In this document: piece after piece, positions 43,546 to 55,332 of the stretch
How the letters are laid out: every line of letters begins with the position of its first letter
Position numbering within the stretch: the first letter of the stretch is position 1
Assembly: GCA_944390485.1 (NCBI GenBank)
Contig: CALXPQ010000006.1
Coordinates: 1 to 64,000, forward strand
DNA: 64,000 bases
Origin: Veillonellales bacterium
Lineage (GTDB): Bacteria > Bacillota > Negativicutes > Veillonellales > Dialisteraceae
Direction: 5' to 3'
The notes under the pieces: generated by a model
Seen by the model: the letters and a program-made list of their open reading frames with translations, nothing else
What the model was told of the DNA's origin: nothing
Databases searched by the model: none
Position numbers and translations under genes: made by a program

Positions 43546-44166
43546 TCAGCGGATGAAATTCGTCATGCGGAACGGCTCCCGCTCCGGCTTTTCGATGCCG
43601 GCCTGCCGCCCCGCCTCGATGCACTTCAGGAGCCACGCCATGTTGTTTCCCAGCGTGCGCATCGTCTGGAGCCCCTCTTCGTCCTTCCGCACGTCGTCCG
43701 GCGTGAAGCCGTGCACCTGATTCCAGTACTGCGACGTGACGATGGGCATATTGTTCATGGAGAAAAATTTATTGATCTGCCCGAACGCCGCGCTCGCGCC
43801 GCCCCGGCGGCAGCTCACCACCGCCGCGGCCGGCTTGCCGTCGAACCGGCCGCCCGCCGCGTAGAACAGGCGGTCCAGGAACGCGAGGAGCTGGCCTGCC
43901 GCGCAGGCGTAGTACACCGGCGAACCCACGATGAATCCGTCGATGCCGTCGAGCGCGTCCAGCACTTCATTCACCTTGTCTTCCACGAAGCACCGCCCCG
44001 TCGTCCGGCACCGGTTGCACGCGATGCACCCCGCCACGGGCGCGCCGCCCACGTGCAGGAACTCCGTCTCGATGCCGTTCCGTTCCAGCGCGTCCGCCGC
44101 CTCGCGGAGCGCCGTGTACGTGCAGCCCCGCGCGTGGGGACTGCCGTTGATGAGCATGACTTTCAT
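43546..44166 (-). CDS. Iron-sulfur flavoprotein / NADPH-dependent FMN reductase family
   Basis: 206 residues. A flavodoxin-like fold with the FMN loop NGSPHARGCTYTA (7-19) and GSPVYYACAAGQL near 80. A compact cysteine cluster CIACNRCRTTGRC (about 47-59) matches the CX2CX2CX5C pattern that binds a [4Fe-4S] centre in Isf proteins of anaerobes. It probably passes electrons between a donor and small acceptors. GGAGGG precedes ATG 44166. Confidence 0.87.
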   Translation of the reverse strand: MKVMLINGSPHARGCTYTALREAADALERNGIETEFLHVGGAPVAGCIACNRCRTTGRCFVEDKVNEVLDALDGIDGFIVGSPVYYACAAGQLLAFLDRLFYAAGGRFDGKPAAAVVSCRRGGASAAFGQINKFFSMNNMPIVTSQYWNQVHGFTPDDVRKDEEGLQTMRTLGNNMAWLLKCIEAGRQAGIEKPEREPFRMTNFIR

Positions 44167-44220
44167 TGCCGATCCCTCCTCCGCCCCGCACCGCGCGGGG
44201 CTTTTTCTTTCATTATACGG

Positions 44221-44250
44221 CAAAAGCGCAGAGGCCGCCCCTGCGCTTTT
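44221..44250 (-). terminator. Terminator of the Mrr gene
   Basis: GCGCAG...CTGCGC hairpin followed by TTTTG on the minus strand. The -10-like TATAAT of the flavoprotein gene (44213-44218) lies right behind it. Confidence 0.65.
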
Positions 44251-44254
44251 CTAT

Positions 44255-45205
44255 TCATTCTTCATATTCGTTGAATACGTCCGTGTCCACCGCCTTGATC
44301 TCGAAGACCTTGCGCGTGCGCACGCCGAAATTGTACTCGATCATGTAATTGGTGAGCTTCTCCCCGTCCATGAGGATGATGTGCTGCTTCTCCGCATATT
44401 CCTTCGCCTGCCGGCTGAAGCTGGACGTGGTCACGAAGAGCCCCTGTCCGCCTTTCCCGGCGATGGCGCCTACGAACGCCTGCACCTCCGGCCGCCCCAC
44501 CACGTGGTCCTTGCCCCATTTTTTCGCCTGAATGTAAATGAGATCAAAGCCGAGCTTGTCCTCCATGATGATGCCGTCGATACCTTCGTCGCCCGCATAG
44601 GAGGTGGTGCGCCCCGCGTTTTCAAAGGTGCCGTAGCCCATCTTCGCCATAAGGTCGAGCACCATCTGTTCGAACGCCTTCGGAGAAATGCGCATGACTT
44701 CTTCCATCAGCGCATCCTGCAATTCTCTGTGAATTTTCTGGAACGCGTTTTCAAAAGCATCGTCCGGCGTTTCCGTACTGTCGTCTATTTTTTCTACAGG
44801 CTGAGACACCCCGGTCTCCTCTTCTGCAGCGGTTTTTCCCGCTGTATTTTGCTCCGTCTCATCCTCTCCGACAAATTCACGGAAGGAAGAATACCGGCTC
44901 AGCCATTGACTATCTACGACTTCCGGCAAATTTTCCAGCGCTTTCTTCCCTTCTTCGGTAATGACCACTTCGCCGCGCCGCGGTTTATCAATGAGTCCCG
45001 CTTTGCTCAAATAGGTGCTCGCCCATCCCACGCGATTGGCAAAATACGTCTGCTGCTTGCTGGGAAGGAGTTCCGCCACATCGTCATCACTTAGATTAAA
45101 ATAGGCTTTCATTGCCTCCCGCACTTCTTTGATTTTCCTCGACTGACCGTCACTCAAAAACCGTAACATGGGCGCCTGAAACTCGTAATATTTCGGTACC
45201 GGCAT
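44255..45205 (-). CDS. mrr: Mrr-family restriction endonuclease
   Basis: 316 residues. An N-terminal winged-helix part (YYEFQAPMLRFLSDG to ITEEGKKAL, about 5-95) recognises DNA, an acidic linker follows (about 100-150), and the C-terminal nuclease has D in GDEGIDGII and QAK in LIYIQAKKW, the PD-(D/E)xK variant of Mrr. Such enzymes cut methylated foreign DNA and no partner methylase is needed. ATG 45205 is preferred: an upstream ATG at 45235 would lie at the transcription start. The 5' half of the gene is visibly richer in A+T than the 3' half, a sign of transfer or mosaic origin. Confidence 0.88.
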   Translation of the reverse strand: MPVPKYYEFQAPMLRFLSDGQSRKIKEVREAMKAYFNLSDDDVAELLPSKQQTYFANRVGWASTYLSKAGLIDKPRRGEVVITEEGKKALENLPEVVDSQWLSRYSSFREFVGEDETEQNTAGKTAAEEETGVSQPVEKIDDSTETPDDAFENAFQKIHRELQDALMEEVMRISPKAFEQMVLDLMAKMGYGTFENAGRTTSYAGDEGIDGIIMEDKLGFDLIYIQAKKWGKDHVVGRPEVQAFVGAIAGKGGQGLFVTTSSFSRQAKEYAEKQHIILMDGEKLTNYMIEYNFGVRTRKVFEIKAVDTDVFNEYEE

Positions 45206-45243
45206 ATCCTCATATCCCTTCTGTTTCATTTCCATTGCTTTGT

Positions 45244-45249
45244 ATTATA
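45244..45249 (-). promoter_or_regulatory. -10 element of the mrr promoter
   Basis: TATAAT on the minus strand 38 bases before the chosen start; no strong -35. Confidence 0.5.
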
Positions 45250-45272
45250 TCAAAATTTTCACAGTGACACAG

Positions 45273-45310
45273 AAAAACACGCGGAGAAAATGTCTCTGCG
45301 TGTTTTATTT
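45273..45310 (-). terminator. Terminator of the ACT-domain gene
   Basis: AAAACACGC.GAGA and TCTC.GCGTGTTTT form a long stem with T-runs in both directions, between mrr and the ACT gene. Confidence 0.75.
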
Positions 45311-45366
45311 CTGCGGGGATTCACAAAGGCACCGCTCGAAAAGGCGGGCGATGTGTCCCGCGATTC

Positions 45367-45732
45367 TTACTGCCGCACGACGGCGTACCCTGCCCGGGCG
45401 AGGGCGGCGAGTGCCGCTTCATACTGGTCCGCCTTCGTCAGGATGTAGTCCGTATTGTAAGTGGACACGGCGAAGAGGCCGATGCCAGCCTCCGCCAGGA
45501 CCGCCGAGAGGCGCGCGAGGATGCCGATGAGGGAAAAGTCGAGCACCCCCTCCGCGCGGAAAGCCCGCCAGCCGTCGTCCCTCCGCACGGCGTCCGCCGG
45601 CGCGTCGGCTGTGCGGCACACGAGAGAGAGCTCCCCGTCGGTGGCGGCGGCGAAGCTCCACCGCGGCAGCGGCGACGGGAGTTCCCGCACCTGGCAGACG
45701 GAAAAAGTCCCCGGGATTTCCTGTAGTATCAT
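45367..45732 (-). CDS. ACT-domain protein (CASTOR/ACT_7 type)
   Basis: 121 residues. The second half, DFSLIGILARLSAVLAEAGIGLFAVSTYNTDYILTK in shortened form LAEAGIGLFAVST, is a classic ACT ligand-binding stretch; the first half forms a second, weaker ACT-like unit. Such small proteins bind amino acids, but their partner is unknown. GAGG lies eight bases before ATG 45732. It follows the hfq terminator. Confidence 0.82.
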   Translation of the reverse strand: MILQEIPGTFSVCQVRELPSPLPRWSFAAATDGELSLVCRTADAPADAVRRDDGWRAFRAEGVLDFSLIGILARLSAVLAEAGIGLFAVSTYNTDYILTKADQYEAALAALARAGYAVVRQ

Positions 45733-45743
45733 ACACTGTACCT

Positions 45744-45769
45744 CACAAAAAAGAAGCCCCTCGCGGGGC
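45744..45769 (-). terminator. Terminator of the mutSL-miaA-hfq operon
   Basis: GCCCCGCGAGGGGC hairpin followed by TTCTTTTTT on the minus strand, seven bases after the hfq stop. Confidence 0.8.
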
Positions 45770-45775
45770 CCCGCA

Positions 45776-45976
45776 TCAGATCCGCTGGATGGTGGAAATG
45801 GCGTGCTTGTAGATGAGCTGTGAGCCGTTCTCGCTCACGAGGAGCACGGTGAAGCTGTCGAACGATTTCACGCGGCCCTTGAGCTGGACGCCGCTCATGA
45901 GATAGATGCTGACCTGCGCGTTTTCTTTCCGCGCGTCATTCAGAAATGCGTCCTGTAAATTCATTTTTCCTTCCAT
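45776..45976 (-). CDS. hfq: RNA chaperone Hfq
   Basis: 66 residues (62 if the ATG at 45964 is used). It shows the Sm1 part [29 protein letters not shown] and the Sm2 motif YKHAIST. The hexamer pairs small RNAs with messages. GGGGG six bases before ATG 45976 favours the longer start. The gene overlaps the 3' end of miaA by 41 bases in another frame, an unusually long overlap for this pair. There is almost no C-terminal tail, as in most Firmicutes. Confidence 0.94.
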   Translation of the reverse strand: MEGKMNLQDAFLNDARKENAQVSIYLMSGVQLKGRVKSFDSFTVLLVSENGSQLIYKHAISTIQRI

Positions 45977-46895
45977 TTGAATCCCCCTTCAGCTGTGACA
46001 GGATAAACTGCTCTATCGTATGATACCACAGGTCTTCGCTTTCGCCGCGCTTTCTTTCGAACCAGCGGATGTACGGCATCCGGCGGTACCAGGTAAGCTG
46101 GCGCTTTGCGAAATGCCGCGTGTGGAGGCGGATGGCGTCTGCCGCTTCGTCCGCGGAGATTTCGCCCCGCACGGCGGGGATCATCTCCCGGTAGCCGATG
46201 CCGCTCATGGACTGCGCGTCGGCCGGCACGCCCGCCTTGAGGAGCCGCCGCACTTCGTCCTCGAGCCCCGCGGCGATCATCTGGTCCACCCGCTGATTGA
46301 TCCGCTCGTAGAGCCAGGCCCGGTCCATGGTGAGGCCCACCACCGGCCCGTCATAGACGAGGGTGCTGCTCTTCCCCGCCCGGGCGTCCGGCGCGAGGTC
46401 CAGCACTTCGAGGAGGCGGATGCGCCGCTGCGGGTCCGCGGGGATCTCGTCCGCCGCCCGGCCCCGCTTCTCCAGTTCTTCCCGGAGCGCGTCCGCGCCG
46501 TGTGCCGCGTAGAACGCATGCCACCGGCCGCGCCGCCCTTCGCCCTTCGGCAGAAAGGTATAGCCTTCGAGCAGCCCCTGGATGTAGAGGCCGGTCCCGC
46601 CGGCGATGATGGGCACGCGCCCCGCCGCATTTTCTTTCCGGATCAGGGCCCCGGCCAGCTCGGAAAACCGCGCCGCCGAGTACGGCTCCCGCGGGTCGAG
46701 GCAGTCCACGAGGTAATGAGGCACGCCCGCCGCTTCTTCTTTCGTCACTTTCGCCGTGCCGATGTCCATGCCGCGGTATACCTGAAAAGCGTCGCCGGAG
46801 ATGACACAGCTCCCGAGGCGCTTCGCGAGGCGCACGGAGAGCGCCGTCTTGCCCGAGGCGGTCGGTCCGAGGATGGTGATGACAGTTCCTTTCAT
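45936..46895 (-). CDS. miaA: tRNA dimethylallyltransferase
   Basis: 319 residues. It adds dimethylallyl to A37 of tRNAs reading UNN codons, the substrate later methylthiolated by MiaB from the same operon. The P-loop is [11 protein letters not shown] (about 9-19), with [17 protein letters not shown] and [13 protein letters not shown] following. In the motif usually written GDSMQVY the residues SM are replaced by AF. ATG 46895 follows AAAGGAG and overlaps the methyltransferase stop by four bases. Confidence 0.94.
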   Translation of the reverse strand: MKGTVITILGPTASGKTALSVRLAKRLGSCVISGDAFQVYRGMDIGTAKVTKEEAAGVPHYLVDCLDPREPYSAARFSELAGALIRKENAAGRVPIIAGGTGLYIQGLLEGYTFLPKGEGRRGRWHAFYAAHGADALREELEKRGRAADEIPADPQRRIRLLEVLDLAPDARAGKSSTLVYDGPVVGLTMDRAWLYERINQRVDQMIAAGLEDEVRRLLKAGVPADAQSMSGIGYREMIPAVRGEISADEAADAIRLHTRHFAKRQLTWYRRMPYIRWFERKRGESEDLWYHTIEQFILSQLKGDSNGRKNEFTGRISE

Positions 46896-47677
46896 GCGCG
46901 CTCCTTTCCCGCATCCATCACGCCGTAGGCCACGGTCTGCCCGCGGCGGCGGTGCACCTCCTGAAACAGGCCGCTCCGGAAAATCTCCGCAAAAGGCCGC
47001 TCCTTCACGATGACCCGGAGCCTCGCCGCGCGGGCCGCTTCCCGCAGGACCTCCGCGTCGAGCCGGTCGTAGCACGCGCCGCTCCGGAAGGCTTCCCGGT
47101 TGTTTTCCTCCCGCTTCACCGGCCGGCGGAACATGGTGTCGAAATAGACCACGTCCCACGCGCCGTCCGGAGCCTGCCACAGCACATCCCGGAAATCCGC
47201 CCGGCGGAGCGCGATGCGCCGGAGCGCCGCCGTGACGGACGGGTCTTCATCGAGGAAATGAGACAGGCCGTACTGCCCCACTTCCCAGAGGGCGGGGCTC
47301 TTCTCGAGCGCGGTCACCCGGCCTTCTTCGCCCAGATGCCACGACAGCACGAGGGAGTCTTTCCCCTCGCCGAAGGTGCAGTCCAGCACAGTCTTCGTCC
47401 CCGGAGGCAAGAGGGCGCACAGCCGGTCGCCCCCGCCGCTCTTCATCTGGAGGAAGCGGAGCTTCGCCGTCCCTGTATGGAAAATATGCTCGTGGCCGTC
47501 CGCCCACAGCGCAGGTCCCCGTTTCCCGTAAACGAGGAATCCCGTGATGTCTCCCGTCTCCATCGCCTCGAAGGTGTTCTGCCGCGCAAGGTACGGGAGC
47601 CCGAGGAACGCCGCGCGGGCTTTCGCCGTCTCCACTACGTCCGCCGGCGCTTTGTGCACGGTGGTGACCGCGATCAT
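46892..47677 (-). CDS. Class I SAM-dependent methyltransferase (RsmJ-like)
   Basis: 261 residues. The SAM motif is VLDCTFGEGKDSLVL near residue 95, with an acidic VTALEKSPALWEVGQYGL next; YFDTMFRRPVK near 185 stands at the catalytic loop position. The order of motifs resembles RsmJ/YhiQ-type 16S rRNA methyltransferases, but the target is not proven. The start overlaps the mutL stop by four bases (ATGA), and the end overlaps miaA, so it is built into the operon. Confidence 0.78.
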   Translation of the reverse strand: MIAVTTVHKAPADVVETAKARAAFLGLPYLARQNTFEAMETGDITGFLVYGKRGPALWADGHEHIFHTGTAKLRFLQMKSGGGDRLCALLPPGTKTVLDCTFGEGKDSLVLSWHLGEEGRVTALEKSPALWEVGQYGLSHFLDEDPSVTAALRRIALRRADFRDVLWQAPDGAWDVVYFDTMFRRPVKREENNREAFRSGACYDRLDAEVLREAARAARLRVIVKERPFAEIFRSGLFQEVHRRRGQTVAYGVMDAGKERA

Positions 47678-49593
47678 GTGCGGTGGAAGAGCCGGCCCAG
47701 CTCTTCCGGCGTGAAGCGCACAATCGTAGGCCGCCCGTGGGGGCACACGAAGGGCCGCGCCGTCTGGAAGAGATCGCGGATGAGCTCGCGCATCTGGCGG
47801 ATATTGAGCGGATCTCCCGCCTTGATGGCGCCGCGGCACGCCGCGTAGGCCATCATGCGGTGGCGCATCGTCTCCGGCGAAGGCACATCCTTCTCGTGAA
47901 ACGCGATGAGCGTATCGCGGATGACCCGCTCCATGTCGCTCTCGGACAGGTCTTCCGGCGCGCCGGTGATGCGGATGACGTCCGGTCCGGCCTGTTCGTA
48001 CGTGATGCCCAGCCGGCGCATGTCGTCCTGCCGCTCCATGAGGAGATCCACGTCCGCCGGCTCCGCGTGGATGAGACAGGGGATCAGCATCTCCTGCACG
48101 GGGATGCCCTCCGCCCGCTCCGCCAGCCGGTCGTAGCGCACGCGCTCATGGGCGGCGTGCTGGTCGATGAGGAAGAGATCCTTCCCGTGCTGGCAGACGA
48201 TGAAGCAGTCGGCGATCTGCCCGAGCGGGATGACCGGCTCCTCCGTTTTCTCCGGCACATCTTCGAAAAGCGGCTGCGGCGCCGCTTCTTTCCGCGCGGA
48301 GGCAAAGACGGACTGATCCGAGAGGAGCGCCTCCCGCCCCACCGGAGGCCGGTATTCTTCGGCTGCCGTCTCCTTCTTCGGCCCGTACGGCGCAGACGGG
48401 ACCCGACCGGACGCGCTGAAGTCTCCGCCGGCTGCCCCGTAGGGGACCGGCGGCTCGCCCCAGCGGCGGACCGGATCCGCGGCCGGCGCTTCCGACGGTG
48501 CGGACGGCTCCGGCCGGTCGTTCTGCACGGTGCGGCGCATGTCGTCGGGCAGCGCGTCCTTTCCCGACGCATGGATCATGGACGCGGCCACATGCTCCGG
48601 CGCATGCTGCGAAGTGAGCGTCGCCAGCACCGCATGGTACACGAGGCGGAAAATTTTCTGCTCGTCGGCGAATTTGATTTCCCGCTTCTGCGGATGGACA
48701 TTCACGTCCACCGATTCCGGCGGCACGCGGAGGTGCAGCACGAAGACGGGATAGCCGTTTTTCGGCAGGAGGGAATGGTAGGCGTTGTCCACCGCCTTGG
48801 AAATGGTGCTGTTCTCCACCACGCGCTGATTCACGATGATGGTCTGCTGCTGGCGGCTGCTCTTCAGGAGGGACGGCTTCGAGATCATCCCCTCGAGCAG
48901 CGCCTCGTCCTCGTCGGCCTCCACGGGCAGCATCTCCCCCGCCGTCTCGAGGCCGTACAGCGCCGAGAGGGTGTCCACCAGCCGGCCGTTCCCCGGCGTC
49001 TCGAGCACGGCGCGGCCGTTATTGATGAGACGGAAGGCAATGCCCGGATTCGCCATGGCAAGCTTCCCCAGCATCTGGCTGATGCGGCCCGCCTCGGTGC
49101 GCTCCGATTTCAGGAACTTCTTCCGCGCAGGCACATTATAAAAGAGGTCCGCCGCTTCCACGGTCGTCCCTTCCGGCGCGCCTGCCGGCTCGACGGACTG
49201 CACCTCGCCGCCCTCCACGCGGACCGCCGTCCCTTCGTCCGTGTCCTTCGCACGGGTGGTGATGGTCATGCGCGAGACGGAGGCGATGCTCGCCAGCGCT
49301 TCCCCGCGGAAGCCCAGCGACGCGATGTGGTAGATATTGTCCGCCGTGCGGATCTTGCTCGTGGCGTGGCGCACGATGGACAGCTCCGCGTCCTCCGGCG
49401 ACATGCCACAGCCGTCGTCGGTCACGCGCAGGTAGGACACGCCCCCGTCGGCGATCTCCACTTCGATGTCCCGCGCGCCGGCGTCGATGGAATTCTCCAC
49501 CAGCTCCTTCACGGCGTTCACGGGGCGCTCCACCACCTCGCCCGCAGCAATCTGGCTCGCGGTGACTTCATCCAGGATATGAATGACTGCCAT
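47674..49593 (-). CDS. mutL: DNA mismatch repair protein MutL
   Basis: 639 residues. The GHKL ATPase is N-terminal (IAAGEVVERPVNAVKELVENSIDAG is the core, here AAGEVVERP and DDGCGM), with GFRGEALASIASV and the transducer domain to about 330. A poorly conserved linker of about 100 residues follows. The C-terminal endonuclease has DQHAAHERVRYD near residue 478, where the last E of the DQHAX2EX4E motif is D, and CPHGRPT near the end. It nicks DNA for MutS-directed repair. The start is directly after the mutS stop. Confidence 0.95.
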   Translation of the reverse strand: MAVIHILDEVTASQIAAGEVVERPVNAVKELVENSIDAGARDIEVEIADGGVSYLRVTDDGCGMSPEDAELSIVRHATSKIRTADNIYHIASLGFRGEALASIASVSRMTITTRAKDTDEGTAVRVEGGEVQSVEPAGAPEGTTVEAADLFYNVPARKKFLKSERTEAGRISQMLGKLAMANPGIAFRLINNGRAVLETPGNGRLVDTLSALYGLETAGEMLPVEADEDEALLEGMISKPSLLKSSRQQQTIIVNQRVVENSTISKAVDNAYHSLLPKNGYPVFVLHLRVPPESVDVNVHPQKREIKFADEQKIFRLVYHAVLATLTSQHAPEHVAASMIHASGKDALPDDMRRTVQNDRPEPSAPSEAPAADPVRRWGEPPVPYGAAGGDFSASGRVPSAPYGPKKETAAEEYRPPVGREALLSDQSVFASARKEAAPQPLFEDVPEKTEEPVIPLGQIADCFIVCQHGKDLFLIDQHAAHERVRYDRLAERAEGIPVQEMLIPCLIHAEPADVDLLMERQDDMRRLGITYEQAGPDVIRITGAPEDLSESDMERVIRDTLIAFHEKDVPSPETMRHRMMAYAACRGAIKAGDPLNIRQMRELIRDLFQTARPFVCPHGRPTIVRFTPEELGRLFHRT

Positions 49594-52152
<2,559 letters not shown>

Positions 52153-52197
52153 CCCTGTCTTCTGTCCTTTCCGCCGCGCGTCTCCGCGGCGTCCTAT

Positions 52198-53520
52198 TTA
52201 TACGAGCTTTCCCTTCAGCACCCAGGTCTGCGCCTGCTCGACGAGCGCCTCCCGCATATCGCCGATGGCGAGCCCGTCCGTCTTCGGGAAAATGATCATC
52301 TTATTCGTGGACGTGCGGCCGTACCAGTGCCCCGCGTCCTGCTTCGTCGGGCCCTCTACCAGAATGGAAAAGACCCGGCCTTCCATGGCCTGATTCTTCG
52401 CGAGGCTGATTTCGTTCTCCACGTCCATCAGCTCCTGCAGGCGGCGCTTCTTCACATCGTCCGGGATCTGGTCCTCCATGCGCGCCGCCGGTGTGCCCTG
52501 ACGCGGCGAATAGATGAAGGTATAGGCCGAGTCGAACTGCGCTTCCCGGAGAAGCCGCAGCGTCGCCTGATGCATTTCCTCCGTCTCGCCGGGGAATCCC
52601 GTGATGAGGTCCGTCGTGACCGCGATATCCGGCATACGCTTCCTCACATAGGCGAGGAGCTCCATGAAATGCTCGATGGTGTAGCCCCGGTTCATGCGGC
52701 GGAGCATCTCGTTGTCCCCGTGCTGCACGGGGAGGTGCATATGGCGCGCCACCTTCGGCGAATCCGCCATAGCGTCCACCATGTCGAACGTCATGTCCCT
52801 CGGATGAGACGTCATGTAGCGGATGCGCTCGATGCCGTCCACCCGGTCCAGCGCGCGGATGAGATCCGCAAAATCCGTGCCGTCCCGGAAATCGAGACCG
52901 TACGAATTGACGTTCTGTCCGAGAAGCGTGATTTCTTTATACCCTTCTTCTGCAAGGCCCTCCGCCTCCCGCACGATGTCCTCCACCGTGCGGCTCGTCT
53001 GCCGGCCCCGCACATAGGGAACGATGCAGTACGTACAGAACTTGTTGCACCCCTGCATGATCGGCACCCAGGCGAACGTCCGGCTCTTCCGCTCCGCGCG
53101 GAGCTCGCTGTAGTCCTTCACGCGCTCCGGATTCATCTGCGTGCGCACCACGTGCTGCCGTGCGGCGAGTTCCTCCTCCACGACCTCTTTCAGGTCATGG
53201 ATGTGGTACGGACCGAGCACGAAATCGATGATGGGCATGCGGGAAATGAGCTTTCCCTTGTTCTCCTGCGCCATGCAGCCCATGATCCCCACGAGAAGAT
53301 CCGGATTCTTTTCCTTCACCCGCTTGATCTCGCCGATCTTGCCGTACACCTTCTCCTCCGCGTTCTGGCGGATGCTGCACGTATTCAGGATAATGATGTC
53401 CGCGTCCTCCATGGCCGGCGCTTCCGTATATCCCAGCTCCGCGAGCTGCCCGTTGATGCGCTCCGTGTCGGACTCATTCATCTGGCAGCCGTAAGTGATG
53501 GTGAAATATTGTTTTCCCAT
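52198..53520 (-). CDS. miaB: tRNA-2-methylthio-N6-dimethylallyladenosine synthase
   Basis: 440 residues, radical-SAM enzyme acting after MiaA on A37. The N-terminal UPF0004 domain has TYGCQMNESD, NTCSIR and GCMAQ with its three cluster cysteines; the radical-SAM motif is CNKFCTYCIVPYVRG near residue 157; a TRAM domain forms the C-terminus. It heads the operon miaB-mutS-mutL-methyltransferase-miaA-hfq, which brings both steps of the modification together. Start at ATG 53520; the ribosome-binding site is AGGGGA. Confidence 0.95.
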   Translation of the reverse strand: MGKQYFTITYGCQMNESDTERINGQLAELGYTEAPAMEDADIIILNTCSIRQNAEEKVYGKIGEIKRVKEKNPDLLVGIMGCMAQENKGKLISRMPIIDFVLGPYHIHDLKEVVEEELAARQHVVRTQMNPERVKDYSELRAERKSRTFAWVPIMQGCNKFCTYCIVPYVRGRQTSRTVEDIVREAEGLAEEGYKEITLLGQNVNSYGLDFRDGTDFADLIRALDRVDGIERIRYMTSHPRDMTFDMVDAMADSPKVARHMHLPVQHGDNEMLRRMNRGYTIEHFMELLAYVRKRMPDIAVTTDLITGFPGETEEMHQATLRLLREAQFDSAYTFIYSPRQGTPAARMEDQIPDDVKKRRLQELMDVENEISLAKNQAMEGRVFSILVEGPTKQDAGHWYGRTSTNKMIIFPKTDGLAIGDMREALVEQAQTWVLKGKLV

Positions 53521-53558
53521 GCGTATTCCCCTGATTTCTGTGAAATTCGTATCGTTTA

Positions 53559-53564
53559 ATTATA
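53559..53564 (-). promoter_or_regulatory. Extended -10 promoter of the miaB-hfq operon
   Basis: TGCTATAAT on the minus strand, an extended -10, 39 bases before miaB. No -35 of quality is seen. Confidence 0.6.
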
Positions 53565-53633
53565 GCATATCGCCCCTCTTCCGTCCCGCCTCCCTCCCGC
53601 TCCGCACGCAAAAACACCCTGTCCCTGTCAAAA

Positions 53634-53671
53634 GAAAAAAGCCCCGGAGAGCGGTGTGCTCCCGGAGCTTT
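53634..53671 (-). terminator. Terminator of guaA
   Basis: AGCTCCGGGAG...CTCTCCGGGGCT followed by TTTTTTC on the minus strand. Confidence 0.85.
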
Positions 53672-53685
53672 GAAAAGAGGCTGTA

Positions 53686-55224
53686 TCATTCCCACTCGAT
53701 GGTGCTCGGCGGCTTGGAGGTGATGTCGTAGACTACACGGTTCACTCCTTCTACTTCGTTCACGATGCGGCGGCTCATTTCGTCGAGGACGTCCCACGGG
53801 AAGCGGACGTAGTCGGCGGTCATGCCATCGGAGCTCGTCACGGCGCGGATGCCCACGGTGTAGTCGTAGGTGCGTTCGTCGCCCATGACGCCCACGCTGC
53901 GGATGGCGGCGGGGAGGATGGCGAAGGACTGCCAGATGCTGTTGTAGAGGCCGCGCTTCTCGATGACGTCGCGCACGATGAAGTCGGCCCGGCGGAGGAT
54001 ATCCAGCCGTTCTTTCGTGATGTCGCCGATGATGCGGATGGCGAGGCCCGGGCCCGGGAAGGGCTGGCGGTTCACCACTTCTTCCGGCATGTGGAGCTGG
54101 CGGCCCAGCTCGCGCACTTCATCCTTGAAGAGTTCGCGCAGCGGTTCGATGAGCTGGAATTTCATGTCTTTCGGCAGACCGCCCACGTTGTGATGGCTCT
54201 TGATGGTCGCCGCGGTGGCGGTGCCGCTCTCCACCACGTCGGGATAGAGGGTGCCCTGCACGAGGAATTTCACGTCGTCGAGCTTGTCCGCTTCCTGCTG
54301 GAAGGTATGAATGAATTCCGCGCCGATGATCTTGCGCTTCTTTTCCGGTTCGGTCACGCCCTGGAGGAGGGACATGAAGTGCTCGGACGCGTCCACATGG
54401 ATGAGGTTCATGTGGAATTTATTGCGGAAGGTCTCCACGACCTGTTCCGCTTCGCCCAGACGGAGGAAGCCGTGATCGACGAAGACGCAGGTGAGCTGAT
54501 CGCCGATGGCTTTATGGACGAGGACGGCCGCCACGGAGGAGTCCACGCCGCCGGAGAGGGCGCAGATGACCTTGTGCAGTCCCACCTGCTCACGGATCTG
54601 CTCGACGGCGATGTCGATGTAGCTGCCCATGGACCAGCCGCCTTCGCAGCGGCAGATGGAGAAGAGGAAGTTCTTCAGCATCTGCGTGCCTTCTTCGGTG
54701 TGGACCACTTCGGGATGGAACTGGACGCCGTAAAGGCGGCGCGCTTCGTCAGCGACCGCCGCGGTAGGCGTGAGGTCCGTATGGCCGGCGAGGCCGAAGC
54801 CCGCGGGCATTTCCGCGACCGCGTCGCCGTGGCTCATCCACACGGCGGTCTTTTCGGAGACGCCGTCGAAGAGCGGGGAGCTGCCGTCGCGGTAGAAAAT
54901 GGTGTGGCCGTATTCATGCTTGTCCGGACGGGCCACCCGGCCGCCGAGCTCGCTGCACATGAGCTGCATGCCGTAGCAGATGCCCAGCACGGGCACGCCC
55001 GCATTAAAGACGGCTTTGTCCATCTTCGGCGCGCCTTCCGCATTGACGCTGGACGGGCCGCCGGACAGGATGATGCCTCTGGGGTCGTGAGACAAGATTT
55101 CGTCCGCCGACTTCGTGTACGGCAGAATCTCACAGTACACGCCGCATTCGCGGACGCGGCGCGCGATGAGCTGCGCGTACTGCCCGCCGAAATCGACGAT
55201 GATCACTGTTTCCTGATGTTTCAT
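53686..55224 (-). CDS. guaA: GMP synthase (glutamine-hydrolysing)
   Basis: 512 residues. It turns XMP into GMP. The N-terminal glutamine amidotransferase has the nucleophile in GICYGMQL (about residue 80) and the H/E pair in GVQFHPEV; the ATP pyrophosphatase P-loop is [12 protein letters not shown] near 225; the C-terminal dimerisation domain ends [18 protein letters not shown] (shortened: PPSTIEWE). Start ATG 55224. A phosphoribosyltransferase gene precedes it on the same strand, which suggests a purine-salvage pair. Confidence 0.96.
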   Translation of the reverse strand: MKHQETVIIVDFGGQYAQLIARRVRECGVYCEILPYTKSADEILSHDPRGIILSGGPSSVNAEGAPKMDKAVFNAGVPVLGICYGMQLMCSELGGRVARPDKHEYGHTIFYRDGSSPLFDGVSEKTAVWMSHGDAVAEMPAGFGLAGHTDLTPTAAVADEARRLYGVQFHPEVVHTEEGTQMLKNFLFSICRCEGGWSMGSYIDIAVEQIREQVGLHKVICALSGGVDSSVAAVLVHKAIGDQLTCVFVDHGFLRLGEAEQVVETFRNKFHMNLIHVDASEHFMSLLQGVTEPEKKRKIIGAEFIHTFQQEADKLDDVKFLVQGTLYPDVVESGTATAATIKSHHNVGGLPKDMKFQLIEPLRELFKDEVRELGRQLHMPEEVVNRQPFPGPGLAIRIIGDITKERLDILRRADFIVRDVIEKRGLYNSIWQSFAILPAAIRSVGVMGDERTYDYTVGIRAVTSSDGMTADYVRFPWDVLDEMSRRIVNEVEGVNRVVYDITSKPPSTIEWE

Positions 55225-55289
55225 GGATTCCCTCCCTCATGAACTGAATCGGAACATGCACTTGTCCTGCTTTACCTACATTAACTTAG

Positions 55290-55295
55290 ATTATA
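55290..55295 (-). promoter_or_regulatory. -10 element of the guaA promoter
   Basis: TATAAT on the minus strand 65 bases before guaA; weak -35. The leader is too short to hold a purine riboswitch. Confidence 0.5.
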
Positions 55296-55332
55296 CCATA
55301 GAAATCCCGTATCACAGAAAAAAGTTTTCCCC

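Noticed and set aside
53620-53640. TTGACA near 53625-53631 as the -35 of miaB
   Set aside because: It is about 65 bases from the -10, far too distant, and lies next to the guaA terminator.
55225-55332. Purine riboswitch before guaA
   Set aside because: The leader is about 60 bases long and lacks the conserved three-way junction.
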